Source: Candidatus Microgenomates bacterium (GTDB taxonomy: Bacteria; Patescibacteria; Microgenomatia; JADHYG01). Taken from it: DNA of 7,439 nt. The translations under genes and the position numbers were made by a program. The notes beneath the pieces are model-generated. The model saw only the letters and a list, made by a program, of their open reading frames with translations. It did not search any database and was not told the origin of the DNA. Positions 1 through 5,598 of this stretch are shown piece by piece; within the stretch, counting starts at the first letter, position 1; every line of letters begins with the position of its first letter. Where the stretch lies: contig JADHYG010000050.1 of assembly GCA_016782545.1 (NCBI GenBank), forward strand, positions 1 through 7,439. The letters run 5' to 3'.

Positions 1-1674
1 TTAGTCAGGAGAAAGGCCATAATAATTAAAAAGCTCTTTGGCGATATCAAAAAATAATGGCGCGGCTGTTTCTGAGGCCCACGGAGAAGCACTTGGTTCA
101 CGAAGAATAATTAACATTACGAATTTAGGATCATCAGCCGGTGCAAAGCCAATAAAAGAAGCCACTGTCTTATCTGGATCATAATGACCGGCCACGGGAA
201 TCTGGGCTGTACCTGTTTTTCCGGCAATCCTAAAACCTTCTGGAACGTTCCATTTTGCCTCACCGTGTTCAACTGACGCGACCATCATTTCTGTTAAAAC
301 GGCGGCCGTTTCAGATGTAATTACTTTTTTCCCAACTTGAGGCTTTATTTTCTTAACTTTGCCATTTTCATTGATAATTTTCTGAACCACATAGGGCTTT
401 ACTAACCTGCCCTTATTAGCGATCGCCCCCACCGCTCTCAGTATTTGAATTGGTGTCACAGCAATTCCTTGACCAAAAGATGCCGTCGCCAAATCAATTT
501 CTCTCCATTGCTCTTTTGGCCGAATTTCTGGTAAAAACTCTTCTTGAAAGTCAATATCTGTTTTTTGACCAAAACCAAATTTTTTTAAATACGAAAAGGT
601 GTTATCCAAGCCTAATTTTTCCGCCACCCAAACCATGCCCACATTGGAAGACCTTTCCAAAACTTCTGTCATCGTAATTTCACCGTTATATTCATCATTC
701 CAGGTTTTTATTTTATATCCGCCAATGGAAACTGGTCCCTTTTCATCATATAGAGTATCAGGTTCAACTAATTTCTTATCCAAGGCCGAGGCCATAATAA
801 TAACTTTAAAAATCGAACCTGGTTCAAAAAAATCACTGATAAGGGGATTTTTAAATCTTTCTTCATTAAAATCTAAAAAATTTTCCTGATCATAAGAAGG
901 ATAAGACACCATTCCTGAAACTTCCCCGGTTTTAGGATTCATTAAAATTACTCCTCCAGTTTTAGCATCATATTTCTTAATACCTTCTTTTAATTTATTC
1001 TCTAAAATATACTGAACTGTCCGATCAATATTTAAAACCAAACTACTGCCATTTTCCTTGTCAAATTCCTCTCTTGAGCTTGTTAAAATCGGATTTCCTT
1101 GAGGATCTTTTTCAATGGTTAAAAAACCGGGTCTGCCTTTAAGCTCTCGATCATAATAGCCTTCAAGACCAAAATAACCCTTATCTTTCCCTGCAGCATC
1201 TTTACCAACAAAACCAGAAAGATGGGCGCTCGCCGACCCTTCGGGATAAAAACGCTTTGATTCTTCTTGAAAGCCAATTCCTGATAAATTTAAAGCCTTG
1301 ATTGCTTCTACTTTGTCATCTTCCACTTTGTGTTTAATGGGTGTCCAAAAGAGATTTTTTTGGGAAAGTCTGGCCGCTATCGTCGCCTCGTCCATTTCAA
1401 GAATTGAGCTTAATTCTTTGGCTGATTTTTCATCGTTCTCAGTTTCTTTTGGCTGAGCAAAAACTAAAAAGCATTTTTCATTAGCAACCAAAGGCTGACC
1501 ATCTGCATATAAAATTTCTCCTCTTCTGGCGGGCATTTCTTCCTTGAGAAGATATTGATCCTCAGCCTGAACTTTAAGTTGGTCAGATACCAAGAATTGC
1601 CAATAAAATAATCTGGCAATAATAATTAGGAAAAATAAAAAAATAAAAATAAAGACTACGGATATTCGCTTCAT
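1..1674 (-). CDS. ftsI: Penicillin-binding protein 2/FtsI-type peptidoglycan D,D-transpeptidase
   Basis: Monofunctional class B transpeptidase (557 aa) that would cross-link peptidoglycan at the division septum. Residues 5-22 form one hydrophobic membrane anchor after a short basic start (MKR). A PBP-dimerisation region (about 45-205) includes the motif ARRGEI at 49-54. The transpeptidase domain (about 235-555) has all three active-site motifs: SIFK with nucleophile Ser287 and Lys290, SSN at 342-344, and KTG at 486-488 followed by TAQ. No PASTA repeats follow; the protein ends soon after the catalytic domain. It is the fourth gene of the mraZ-rsmH-ftsL run, 14 bp after the ftsL stop, which favours a septal FtsI role over an elongation PBP2 role. 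The ribosome site is weak (AAGAAG directly before ATG), so expression probably depends on coupling. The gene is complete: its TAA is the first three bases of the window. Confidence 0.93.
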   Translation of the reverse strand: MKRISVVFIFIFLFFLIIIARLFYWQFLVSDQLKVQAEDQYLLKEEMPARRGEILYADGQPLVANEKCFLVFAQPKETENDEKSAKELSSILEMDEATIAARLSQKNLFWTPIKHKVEDDKVEAIKALNLSGIGFQEESKRFYPEGSASAHLSGFVGKDAAGKDKGYFGLEGYYDRELKGRPGFLTIEKDPQGNPILTSSREEFDKENGSSLVLNIDRTVQYILENKLKEGIKKYDAKTGGVILMNPKTGEVSGMVSYPSYDQENFLDFNEERFKNPLISDFFEPGSIFKVIIMASALDKKLVEPDTLYDEKGPVSIGGYKIKTWNDEYNGEITMTEVLERSSNVGMVWVAEKLGLDNTFSYLKKFGFGQKTDIDFQEEFLPEIRPKEQWREIDLATASFGQGIAVTPIQILRAVGAIANKGRLVKPYVVQKIINENGKVKKIKPQVGKKVITSETAAVLTEMMVASVEHGEAKWNVPEGFRIAGKTGTAQIPVAGHYDPDKTVASFIGFAPADDPKFVMLIILREPSASPWASETAAPLFFDIAKELFNYYGLSPD

Positions 1675-1688
1675 CTTCTTAAAAGACT

Positions 1689-1976
1689 TTAGTAGGAGTT
1701 TTTTAGGGCGAAAGGCTCATCTGTAAGATAGAGAAAATTTTCTACCCTTAAGAAACCCATTTCTTCTGCTTTTTCGGCAATGATTGTTAAAGAAGAAGAA
1801 ATAGCAATTTCTCTTTTGAACCATTCATTTTTTTCTTCCAAAATTTTGATTTCTTCTTCGATTTGAGTTAATTTTTCTCCAGCATTAGCTAATTGATTAG
1901 AGACAATGACTTGGAAAATGCCCAAAAGGATTAAAACAAAAATTAAAACTTTAAAAAGTCGAAAGGTTTTTTTCAT
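1689..1976 (-). CDS. ftsL: FtsL-like septum protein (small bitopic coiled-coil protein)
   Basis: A 95-aa protein with the FtsL/DivIC plan: a short basic cytoplasmic N-terminus (MKKTFRLFK), one membrane segment (about residues 9-26), then a charged heptad-like helix (about 33-60, rich in E, K, I and L). It ends with a short segment, IIAEKAEEMGF at about 65-75, resembling the conserved C-terminal end of FtsL-type proteins. Such proteins join FtsB/DivIC and activate the septal synthase encoded next door. Primary sequence in this family is poorly conserved, so the call rests on topology, size and position between rsmH and ftsI, where ftsL is normally found. It starts 6 bp after the rsmH stop with almost no Shine-Dalgarno, suggesting translational coupling. 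Confidence 0.8.
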   Translation of the reverse strand: MKKTFRLFKVLIFVLILLGIFQVIVSNQLANAGEKLTQIEEEIKILEEKNEWFKREIAISSSLTIIAEKAEEMGFLRVENFLYLTDEPFALKNSY

Positions 1977-1982
1977 CTTGAC

Positions 1983-2840
1983 TTAAATCCGCTCGGCTAC
2001 CCTCATCCGCGCGCTTCTTGCCCTAGTGTTTTTTATAATTTCTTCTCTTGAGGGTCTGATTAGTTTTTTGGTAATTATTTTTAAATTCTTAGTTCTTAAG
2101 CTAAATTTCACAATTCTATCTTCTAAAGAGTGAAAGCTAATAATTACTAAACGCCCGTTTTTTTCTAAAAGATCTATGGCTTGAGATAAGGTTATTTTTA
2201 AATTATCAAGTTCGTCATTAACAATAATTCTCAATGCCTGAAAAACTCGAGCTAATTGATTAGTATTTTTACCACCAATCACTTCAACTAGTTCTCTAGT
2301 TGTTTTTATGGGATGGGCGCGAAAAATAGCGTTAACAATTGCCCGAGAATTGATTTCTTCGCCAAATTTAGTAAAAATCTCATAAAGCTCCTCTCGGGTT
2401 GAATGATTAATAATCTCTGCGGCGGTAATTTTTTGACTTGAATCAATTCTCATATCAAGAGGTTCATCTCTTAAATATGAAAATCCTTTGCCTGATTTTT
2501 CAATCTGCCAACTAGACAAGCCTAAGTCAAAAAGTATCCCCGCTACTTTATCAAAACTATTCTCTTCAGCAATTTTTTTTAAATTTCTAAAATTTCCTTT
2601 TTTTAAAATCAGTTTCTTATTCTTAATATATGTTTTTACTTTTTCATTTTTAGTTTTTAATTTACTTATCGTTTCCGAGTCTTGATCTATTCCTAAAACA
2701 AGGCCGCCTCTTTTTAGAATTTCTTTCGTGTGACCGCCGCCACCAAAAGTCGCATCAATATATTTTTTCCCTTTTCTAATGTTTAAGGCCTCAATTACTT
2801 CTTTTAAAAGAACTGGTTTGTGAAAATCTTCGTCTTTCAT
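1983..2840 (-). CDS. rsmH: 16S rRNA (cytosine-1402-N4)-methyltransferase RsmH
   Basis: SAM-dependent methyltransferase (285 aa; typical length about 300-315) that modifies C1402 in the decoding centre of 16S rRNA. Visible family motifs in order: HKPVLLKEV near the start (7-15); the SAM-binding loop DATFGGGGHT at 29-38; acidic strand end GIDQD at 50-54; GILFDLGLSS at 101-110; GFSYLRDEPLDMR at 119-131; FQALRIIVNDEL at 200-211; ISFHSLEDR at 234-242; and the Arg-rich tail ending in ARSARMRVAER. The insert domain is slightly short, but no key motif is missing. It begins 3 bp after the mraZ stop; the sequence AAGGG just before ATG overlaps the end of mraZ, so the two genes are probably translationally coupled. 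Position after mraZ is the classic dcw order. Confidence 0.96.
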   Translation of the reverse strand: MKDEDFHKPVLLKEVIEALNIRKGKKYIDATFGGGGHTKEILKRGGLVLGIDQDSETISKLKTKNEKVKTYIKNKKLILKKGNFRNLKKIAEENSFDKVAGILFDLGLSSWQIEKSGKGFSYLRDEPLDMRIDSSQKITAAEIINHSTREELYEIFTKFGEEINSRAIVNAIFRAHPIKTTRELVEVIGGKNTNQLARVFQALRIIVNDELDNLKITLSQAIDLLEKNGRLVIISFHSLEDRIVKFSLRTKNLKIITKKLIRPSREEIIKNTRARSARMRVAERI

Positions 2841-2843
2841 CCC

Positions 2844-3254
2844 TTAAATCTTTTTTGAATATTCCTGCCATTTTTCACTCTCCCAAATCTCAAAATGATC
2901 ACCAGCACCAATAATAACCACTTTTTCTTCTATTCCGGCAAAATCTTTTAAGCCGCTTGGCAAAACTACTCTTCCCTGACTATCAATTGACGAAACCATG
3001 GCGCCAGCAAACATCTGCCGTCTTAATAATCTGCCTTTTTCTTCGTATAGGGGTAATTCCAGTTGTTTTTCTGCTAGTTTTTCCCATTTCTTCCGATCAA
3101 AACCAGCAATATAAGACTCAAAGCCTCTGGCAAGAATAACTTCATCACCAGAGATTTCACTCCTAATTTTTTTAGGCAAAGCCAAACGATTCCCACCAGT
3201 GAGACTATGGGAATATTCACCCAAGAATAAACCTGTTTCAACAATCTTCACCAT
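2844..3254 (-). CDS. mraZ: MraZ, transcriptional regulator of the dcw operon
   Basis: A 136-aa protein with two SpoVT/AbrB-type half-domains. The first starts at FLGEYSHSL (10-18) and the second at SSIDSQGRVVLP (88-99), followed by the usual IIGAGDHFEIWESEKW. MraZ forms a ring and binds tandem DNA repeats upstream of its own operon. The second half keeps the DxxGR motif (Asp91, Arg95). In the first half the corresponding stretch reads LTGGNRLALP, so the Asp and Gly normally seen are replaced while Arg23 remains. The N-terminus is about eight residues longer than usual, where the family mostly begins near MFxGEY. The ATG at 3254 is chosen because an in-frame TAA directly precedes it and no good start lies closer to FLGEY. 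First gene of the mraZ-rsmH-ftsL-ftsI run; probably autoregulated through repeats that reach into its start codon. Confidence 0.94.
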   Translation of the reverse strand: MVKIVETGLFLGEYSHSLTGGNRLALPKKIRSEISGDEVILARGFESYIAGFDRKKWEKLAEKQLELPLYEEKGRLLRRQMFAGAMVSSIDSQGRVVLPSGLKDFAGIEEKVVIIGAGDHFEIWESEKWQEYSKKI

Positions 3255-3285
3255 TTACTACCATTTTGAGCCATTGTGAAACATT
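3251..3285 (-). promoter_or_regulatory. Putative MraZ operator: four direct repeats, 10-bp period
   Basis: On the minus strand AATGT (3285-3281), AATGG (3275-3271), AATGG (3265-3261) and AATGG (3255-3251) recur with exactly 10 bp between starts and 5-bp spacers. The known E. coli MraZ operator is a series of TGGGN direct repeats with 5-bp spacers, so the period matches although the core differs by one base. The array fills the promoter spacer, overlaps the -10 box and includes the mraZ ATG itself. Bound MraZ would block RNA polymerase. Confidence 0.62.
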
Positions 3286-3291
3286 TGTCAA
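3263..3291 (-). promoter_or_regulatory. Promoter of the mraZ-rsmH-ftsL-ftsI operon (leaderless type)
   Basis: On the minus strand a perfect -35 hexamer TTGACA (3291-3286) is followed by a 17-bp spacer and CAAAAT (3268-3263), which matches four of six bases of the -10 consensus. A start about seven bases past the -10 falls at about 3256, one to two bases before the mraZ ATG at 3254. There is no Shine-Dalgarno before that ATG, which fits a leaderless transcript. The hexamers are seen directly; the transcription start is inferred. Confidence 0.65.
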
Positions 3292-3480
3292 GGGGTAATT
3301 TCACACTTTTCACCAGAAATTCTCTAAATAAGTTAAAAAGCAAGTCTGTCAGAAAATTATTCAAAAAATTATTGCCGTTGTGGAATTTTGTTTCATTGTT
3401 ATAGAGTTATTTTAAGAAAAAAGGGGCTATCTCAAGAAGAAAGAGAAAAAAGAAAAGCTTAGAGAAAAACTTAGAGAAGA
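3292..3480. other. AT-rich intergenic spacer between the mraZ promoter and the inverted-repeat unit
   Basis: No gene is supported here. From about 3414 to 3480 the plus strand is almost pure purine, with a tandem CTTAGAGAA at 3458-3466 and 3470-3478 (12-bp period). An open plus-strand frame through this stretch is lysine-rich, has no ATG, GTG or TTG start, and stops inside the adjacent palindrome. The part at 3300-3413 is plain AT-rich DNA, with only AAATTATT occurring twice around 3353-3372. Confidence 0.5.
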
Positions 3481-3530
3481 TTTACGCACACGTTTTCATC
3501 CACGGCCGTGGATGAAAACGTGTAGCTAAT
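3481..3530 (-). repeat. Inverted repeat, left copy, containing a perfect 36-bp palindrome
   Basis: Positions 3488-3523 form a perfect palindrome with 18-bp arms (ACACGTTTTCATCCACGG and its complement), centred on GGCC at 3504-3507. Read on the minus strand, the 50-bp unit matches the right copy at 4632-4681 in 42 of 50 positions. Identity is total in the core ACGGCCGTGGAT and the outer CGTGTGCGTAAA. There is no T-run after the hairpin in either direction, so an ordinary intrinsic terminator is unlikely. Confidence 0.85.
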
Positions 3531-3623
3531 TTTAAAAAAAAATAATTAATAAATAAGGTTAAAGTTGATGAAGACGCTAGTGAAAAAACTTGCGAAGATG
3601 AAAGCTAATAAAGTTATAGATAC

Positions 3624-3767
3624 TCACCCCGTTTGCGGGATGGTTCTCTGCCTGCCGGCAGGCAGGTCTGTTTCGCTCTGTACCCGCCTTCGGCGGGACT
3701 TATTTATATCGGCTTCATCCACCTCGCTGAGCGGGGTGGTATTCGCCTTTCTTGAAATAAATAAGTC
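3624..3767. repeat. Cluster of GC-rich palindromes downstream of the paaX-like gene
   Basis: Several potential hairpins are packed here: CCCG/CGGG with a 4-nt loop (3628-3639); a perfect 18-bp palindrome CTGCCTGCCGGCAGGCAG (3648-3665); CCCGCC/GGCGGG with a TTC loop (3683-3697); and CCACCTCGC/GCGGGGTGG around TGA (3719-3739, one G-T pair). An 11-bp AT stem, GACTTATTTAT (3697-3707) with ATAAATAAGTC (3757-3767), encloses the last hairpin. The GC content stands out from the AT-rich surroundings. The right edge lies 2 bp from the stop codon of the upstream gene, so the cluster probably forms its mRNA 3' end, although no T-run is present. Such dispersed palindromes are common in CPR genomes. Confidence 0.75.
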
Positions 3768-3769
3768 TT

Positions 3770-4528
3770 TTATGTAGATATTCTTTTAAGAAGCGCTTCT
3801 ACTTTTAAACGAGACCAGTCTAAAGGCAATAACTCTCTAGGCAAACAAGGATCAATAGCCAAAATCTCCAAATAACGACTCTTAACTTCATTTGCCATTT
3901 TTTCTTTTGAAATTTTTTCTTTTTCTTCTTCCCAAAAATCAAGAATTTTTTTATACTGCTTGTTGATTTCCCCAAGTCTCCAAAGCTTACTGGCTAATAC
4001 TCTTTCATCACCAGTTAATAATTCTTTAGTAACAACAATACAAACATTCTCAGTTAATCTATGGTTTTCTAGAAAATCTCTCATGTCTTCTGCAAAATCA
4101 TGAGGAGTAATATATACGCTTTGTTGAAATCGTGCAAAGTCAAGTTCTCTAAGTTTTCTTCGTAATTGATCACGAACTTTGCGAGAAGTTTCTTGAATAT
4201 CAAATAAAACTAACCGCCATTTTCGATCCCACTTCTTTTTTTGAAAGCTTAAAAGAGGAAAATCGCGAGTTAATTTCTTTTTCCCTTTCCCAGTTAATCG
4301 AAAATAGGGTTGATCATTTTTAAATATCTTTTCAATATAACCAGTCTTTAAAGAACGTTTCACTGATTCTTTTACATTCCTTTTTCTAAAACGTGGCGGC
4401 ACCCATCTATAAACAGTCTGATAAGAATAGCTCATCAGCCCTCCAGCATCAGCCAAGTCTTCGAAAAGATCTATCGCAGCTCCTAAAAGAAGAAGAATTC
4501 TATCTTGATTTCGAAGCAATTTCGCCAT
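3770..4528 (-). CDS. PaaX-like transcriptional regulator with Cas2-type ferredoxin domain
   Basis: A 252-aa protein with the three-part PaaX plan. Residues about 1-95 are a winged helix-turn-helix (YRWVPPRFRKRNVKESVKRS... and RLTGKGKKKL). Residues about 103-170 read like a Cas2 fold: strand WRLVLFDIQE with Asp110 at the Cas2 aspartate position, helix KVRDQLRRKLREL, then FQQSVYITPHD. Residues about 175-250 are the PaaX C-terminal region (LASKLWRLGEINKQY, then DPCLPRELLPLDW). PaaX proteins of Proteobacteria (about 300 aa) repress phenylacetate catabolism; no such genes are nearby, so ligand and targets are unknown. Automated annotation may call it Cas2, but the winged helix, the C-terminal domain and the lack of a CRISPR array or cas1 argue against an adaptation role. 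Start is ATG at 4528 with a strong AAAGGAG seven bases upstream. It is the only gene between two inverted palindromic repeats. Confidence 0.85.
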   Translation of the reverse strand: MAKLLRNQDRILLLLGAAIDLFEDLADAGGLMSYSYQTVYRWVPPRFRKRNVKESVKRSLKTGYIEKIFKNDQPYFRLTGKGKKKLTRDFPLLSFQKKKWDRKWRLVLFDIQETSRKVRDQLRRKLRELDFARFQQSVYITPHDFAEDMRDFLENHRLTENVCIVVTKELLTGDERVLASKLWRLGEINKQYKKILDFWEEEKEKISKEKMANEVKSRYLEILAIDPCLPRELLPLDWSRLKVEALLKRIST

Positions 4529-4591
4529 TTATTATCTCCTTTCTTTCAGCTAAATGAAAATTAAGACAATAAGTGTTACCAAAATACTAAA

Positions 4592-4619
4592 ATACTAAAA
4601 AATACTAATAAAATATCAA
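4592..4619 (-). promoter_or_regulatory. Likely promoter of the paaX-like gene, with iterated TAGTAT boxes
   Basis: On the minus strand TTGATA (4619-4614; five of six to the -35 consensus), a 16-bp spacer and TAGTAT (4597-4592; four of six to -10) form a plausible promoter. TAGTAT occurs three times, at 4607-4602, 4597-4592 and 4589-4584, so the -10 choice is uncertain and the repeats could also be an operator. A leader of about 55-60 nt would reach the ATG at 4528, which has its AAAGGAG at 4542-4536. Confidence 0.42.
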
Positions 4620-4631
4620 TTTAAAGTATAA

Positions 4632-4681
4632 TTTAGCTACACGAATTTGTCAACGGCCGTGGATAGAAACGTGTGCGTAAA
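4632..4681 (+). repeat. Inverted repeat, right copy, imperfect palindrome
   Basis: This copy matches the left one (3481-3530, inverted) at 42 of 50 positions. Its own palindrome (4639-4674) has the same 36-bp length and centre (ACGGCCGT at 4653-4660) but pairs at only 13 of 18 positions, because the inner arm reads AATTTGTCA instead of TTTTCATCC. It lies 12 bp beyond the putative -35 box of the paaX-like gene, so it could be a regulatory site as well as an element end. Confidence 0.8.
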
Positions 4682-4710
4682 AATCGAGTTTTGCTTCAAA
4701 AATCTTTCAA

Positions 4711-4729
4711 AAATCTGGCATAATTGCCA
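4711..4729 (-). terminator. Weak possible terminator after the PsbP-like gene
   Basis: On the minus strand TGGCA-ATTA-TGCCA (4729-4716) can form a 5-bp stem, followed by GATTTTTG. It lies about 90 bp past the stop of the upstream gene. The stem is short and the T-run is only five, so this is a weak call. The motif CAAAAATCT (plus strand) surrounds it three times, at 4697, 4708 and 4728, which may be the real feature. Confidence 0.28.
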
Positions 4730-4818
4730 AAAATCTAATGGATTTCAAAAGTATTCAGAAAATATTTAAGAATAATTTTGAGGATTGAGTGGATTAGAAA
4801 AAATTTATGGAGAATTTT

Positions 4819-5475
4819 TTATTTTATGAATTTGAAGGTTGAGAGGATTTGGTCAAATATATTTAAATCACCAATTTCCAAAATAATTGATGAATAACCC
4901 CCGCCTGGATTTTCTACATCAACTCTTTGTTCAAACCCTATTGTTGAAGTTTGTTCACCCCTGATACCGCTATAATTATTGATTATAACATTTCTAATAG
5001 TATCATTCGCCTCAGAACCATTGGTATGGGGGAATAACTTCGGCATATCCAAATCAGGAAAAAAACATATTTGAATACTTGTATGTTTTTTTAAAGTTTC
5101 AGCATCTAAAAGATGTAGTTGTGTTAATTGTTCTGTTTGTAAATCACCAATTTCTATACAACTTCTATCTACATATATCTCTTCATATTCATAAACATTC
5201 CAATTGGGAGGATAACTGACAGAATAATATTTATCTTTGGAATTATATGTTTTCCAATTGGCTGTTTGGTCAGTTACTGGGCTTGGGTTAGTAGTTGGTT
5301 CTAATACTGGCGGAACTTGAGCAGTCTGTTTTTTGAGTTGATAGTTTTGATAGGCGAAAATGGCAGTGATTGCTAAAAGCAGCGAAAAAACTGTAACGGC
5401 AATAATGAAGCCGGTTTTTTGCTTTGGAGGTTGAGACGGATTAGTATTGTTGGTTTGGATTGCTTCTTTTTCCAT
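4819..5475 (-). CDS. Membrane-anchored protein with PsbP-like extracytoplasmic domain
   Basis: A 218-aa protein of unknown specific function. Residues 1-21 are a polar, Asn/Gln/Pro-rich cytoplasmic tail; 22-43 form one membrane segment (FIIAVTVFSLLLAITAIFAY); about 48-72 are a Pro/Thr-rich linker; about 73-218 are an outside domain. It opens with WKTYNSKDKYYSVSYPPNW and ends with FDQILSTFKFIK, a pattern I associate with PsbP-like or related lipoprotein domains in CPR bacteria. It contains Cys106 and Cys137 but no lipobox, so it is anchored by the helix rather than by lipid. The frame is open to 5580, but the extra 35 codons run through a GC-rich intergenic repeat, so ATG at 5475 is chosen; its ribosome site is weak. 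It follows another anchored protein gene after 123 bp. Confidence 0.72.
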   Translation of the reverse strand: MEKEAIQTNNTNPSQPPKQKTGFIIAVTVFSLLLAITAIFAYQNYQLKKQTAQVPPVLEPTTNPSPVTDQTANWKTYNSKDKYYSVSYPPNWNVYEYEEIYVDRSCIEIGDLQTEQLTQLHLLDAETLKKHTSIQICFFPDLDMPKLFPHTNGSEANDTIRNVIINNYSGIRGEQTSTIGFEQRVDVENPGGGYSSIILEIGDLNIFDQILSTFKFIK

Positions 5476-5490
5476 AATCAAAGAGTTCTC

Positions 5491-5546
5491 TCGCTCCGTC
5501 CCACCATCCGAGGAGTCAAAGCCCACCTCGGAGGAGGGACTTCGCT
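5491..5546. repeat. GC-rich dispersed repeat, copy A
   Basis: This 56-bp unit, from TCGCTCCGTCCCACC to GGAGGGACTTCGCT, matches copy B at 6071-6125 in 52 aligned positions (three substitutions, one 1-bp gap). Its core can form a stem of TCCGAGG (5507-5513) with CCTCGGA (5526-5532), and GTCCC (5498) can pair with GGGAC (5536) outside it. It occupies the gap before the 218-aa gene and creates a false coding extension. Confidence 0.8.
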
Positions 5547-5598
5547 TTAGACCGCCTCGAAGAAGGCAAAAGCATAACAATTAGTAATTAGTCAATTT

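Larger units (their letters stand above)
3481..4681. mobile_element. Candidate 1.2-kb inverted-repeat-bounded unit carrying a PaaX/Cas2-fold gene
   Basis: Two 50-bp sequences in inverted orientation mark the ends: 3481-3530 (minus) and 4632-4681 (plus). Both have TTTACGC at the outer edge and AGCTAA toward the inside. Between them are one complete protein gene with its own promoter and ribosome site, and a GC-rich hairpin cluster. The arrangement resembles a small cassette with terminal repeats, but there is no transposase or recombinase gene and no target-site duplication was found next to the ends. The alternative is two binding sites for the enclosed regulator. The boundaries are well supported; the mobile nature is speculative. 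Confidence 0.3.

Noticed and set aside
450..889. Plus-strand open frames opposite ftsI (also opposite rsmH, mraZ and the 150-aa gene)
   Set aside because: They lie antisense to well-supported conserved genes and show no domain, ribosome site or sensible composition.
3414..3514. Plus-strand lysine/arginine-rich open frame through the purine tract
   Set aside because: No start codon, only about 35 codons, and it ends inside the palindrome; composition alone explains it.
3505..3515. DnaA-box-like sequence (CGTGGATGA; CGTGGATAG in the right copy) suggesting an origin
   Set aside because: Only seven of nine bases match, there are no further boxes, and no dnaA or dnaN is near.
3568..3777. Plus-strand frame starting ATG AAG ACG with a lysine-rich beginning and a DPVCGM-like stretch (THPVCGM)
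   Set aside because: Its second half is only the translation of the GC palindrome cluster, the YHS-like string comes from a hairpin, and there is no convincing ribosome site or domain.
3770..4528. CRISPR Cas2 and an associated CRISPR system
   Set aside because: The Cas2-like part is embedded in a full PaaX architecture with a winged helix and C-terminal domain; no cas1, other cas genes or spaced repeat array are present.
4627..4632. TATAAT on the plus strand as a rightward promoter
   Set aside because: No -35 box at proper spacing and no plus-strand gene downstream.
5491..5546. T-box-like string GGTGGGACGGAGCG on the minus strand near a synthetase gene
   Set aside because: It lacks the TGGNACC core, lies downstream rather than upstream of glyQS, and is part of a dispersed repeat also present at 6071.
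5476..5580. 35-codon N-terminal extension of the 218-aa protein
   Set aside because: It translates a repeat shared with another spacer; the polar tail plus membrane helix after ATG at 5475 makes a complete protein.
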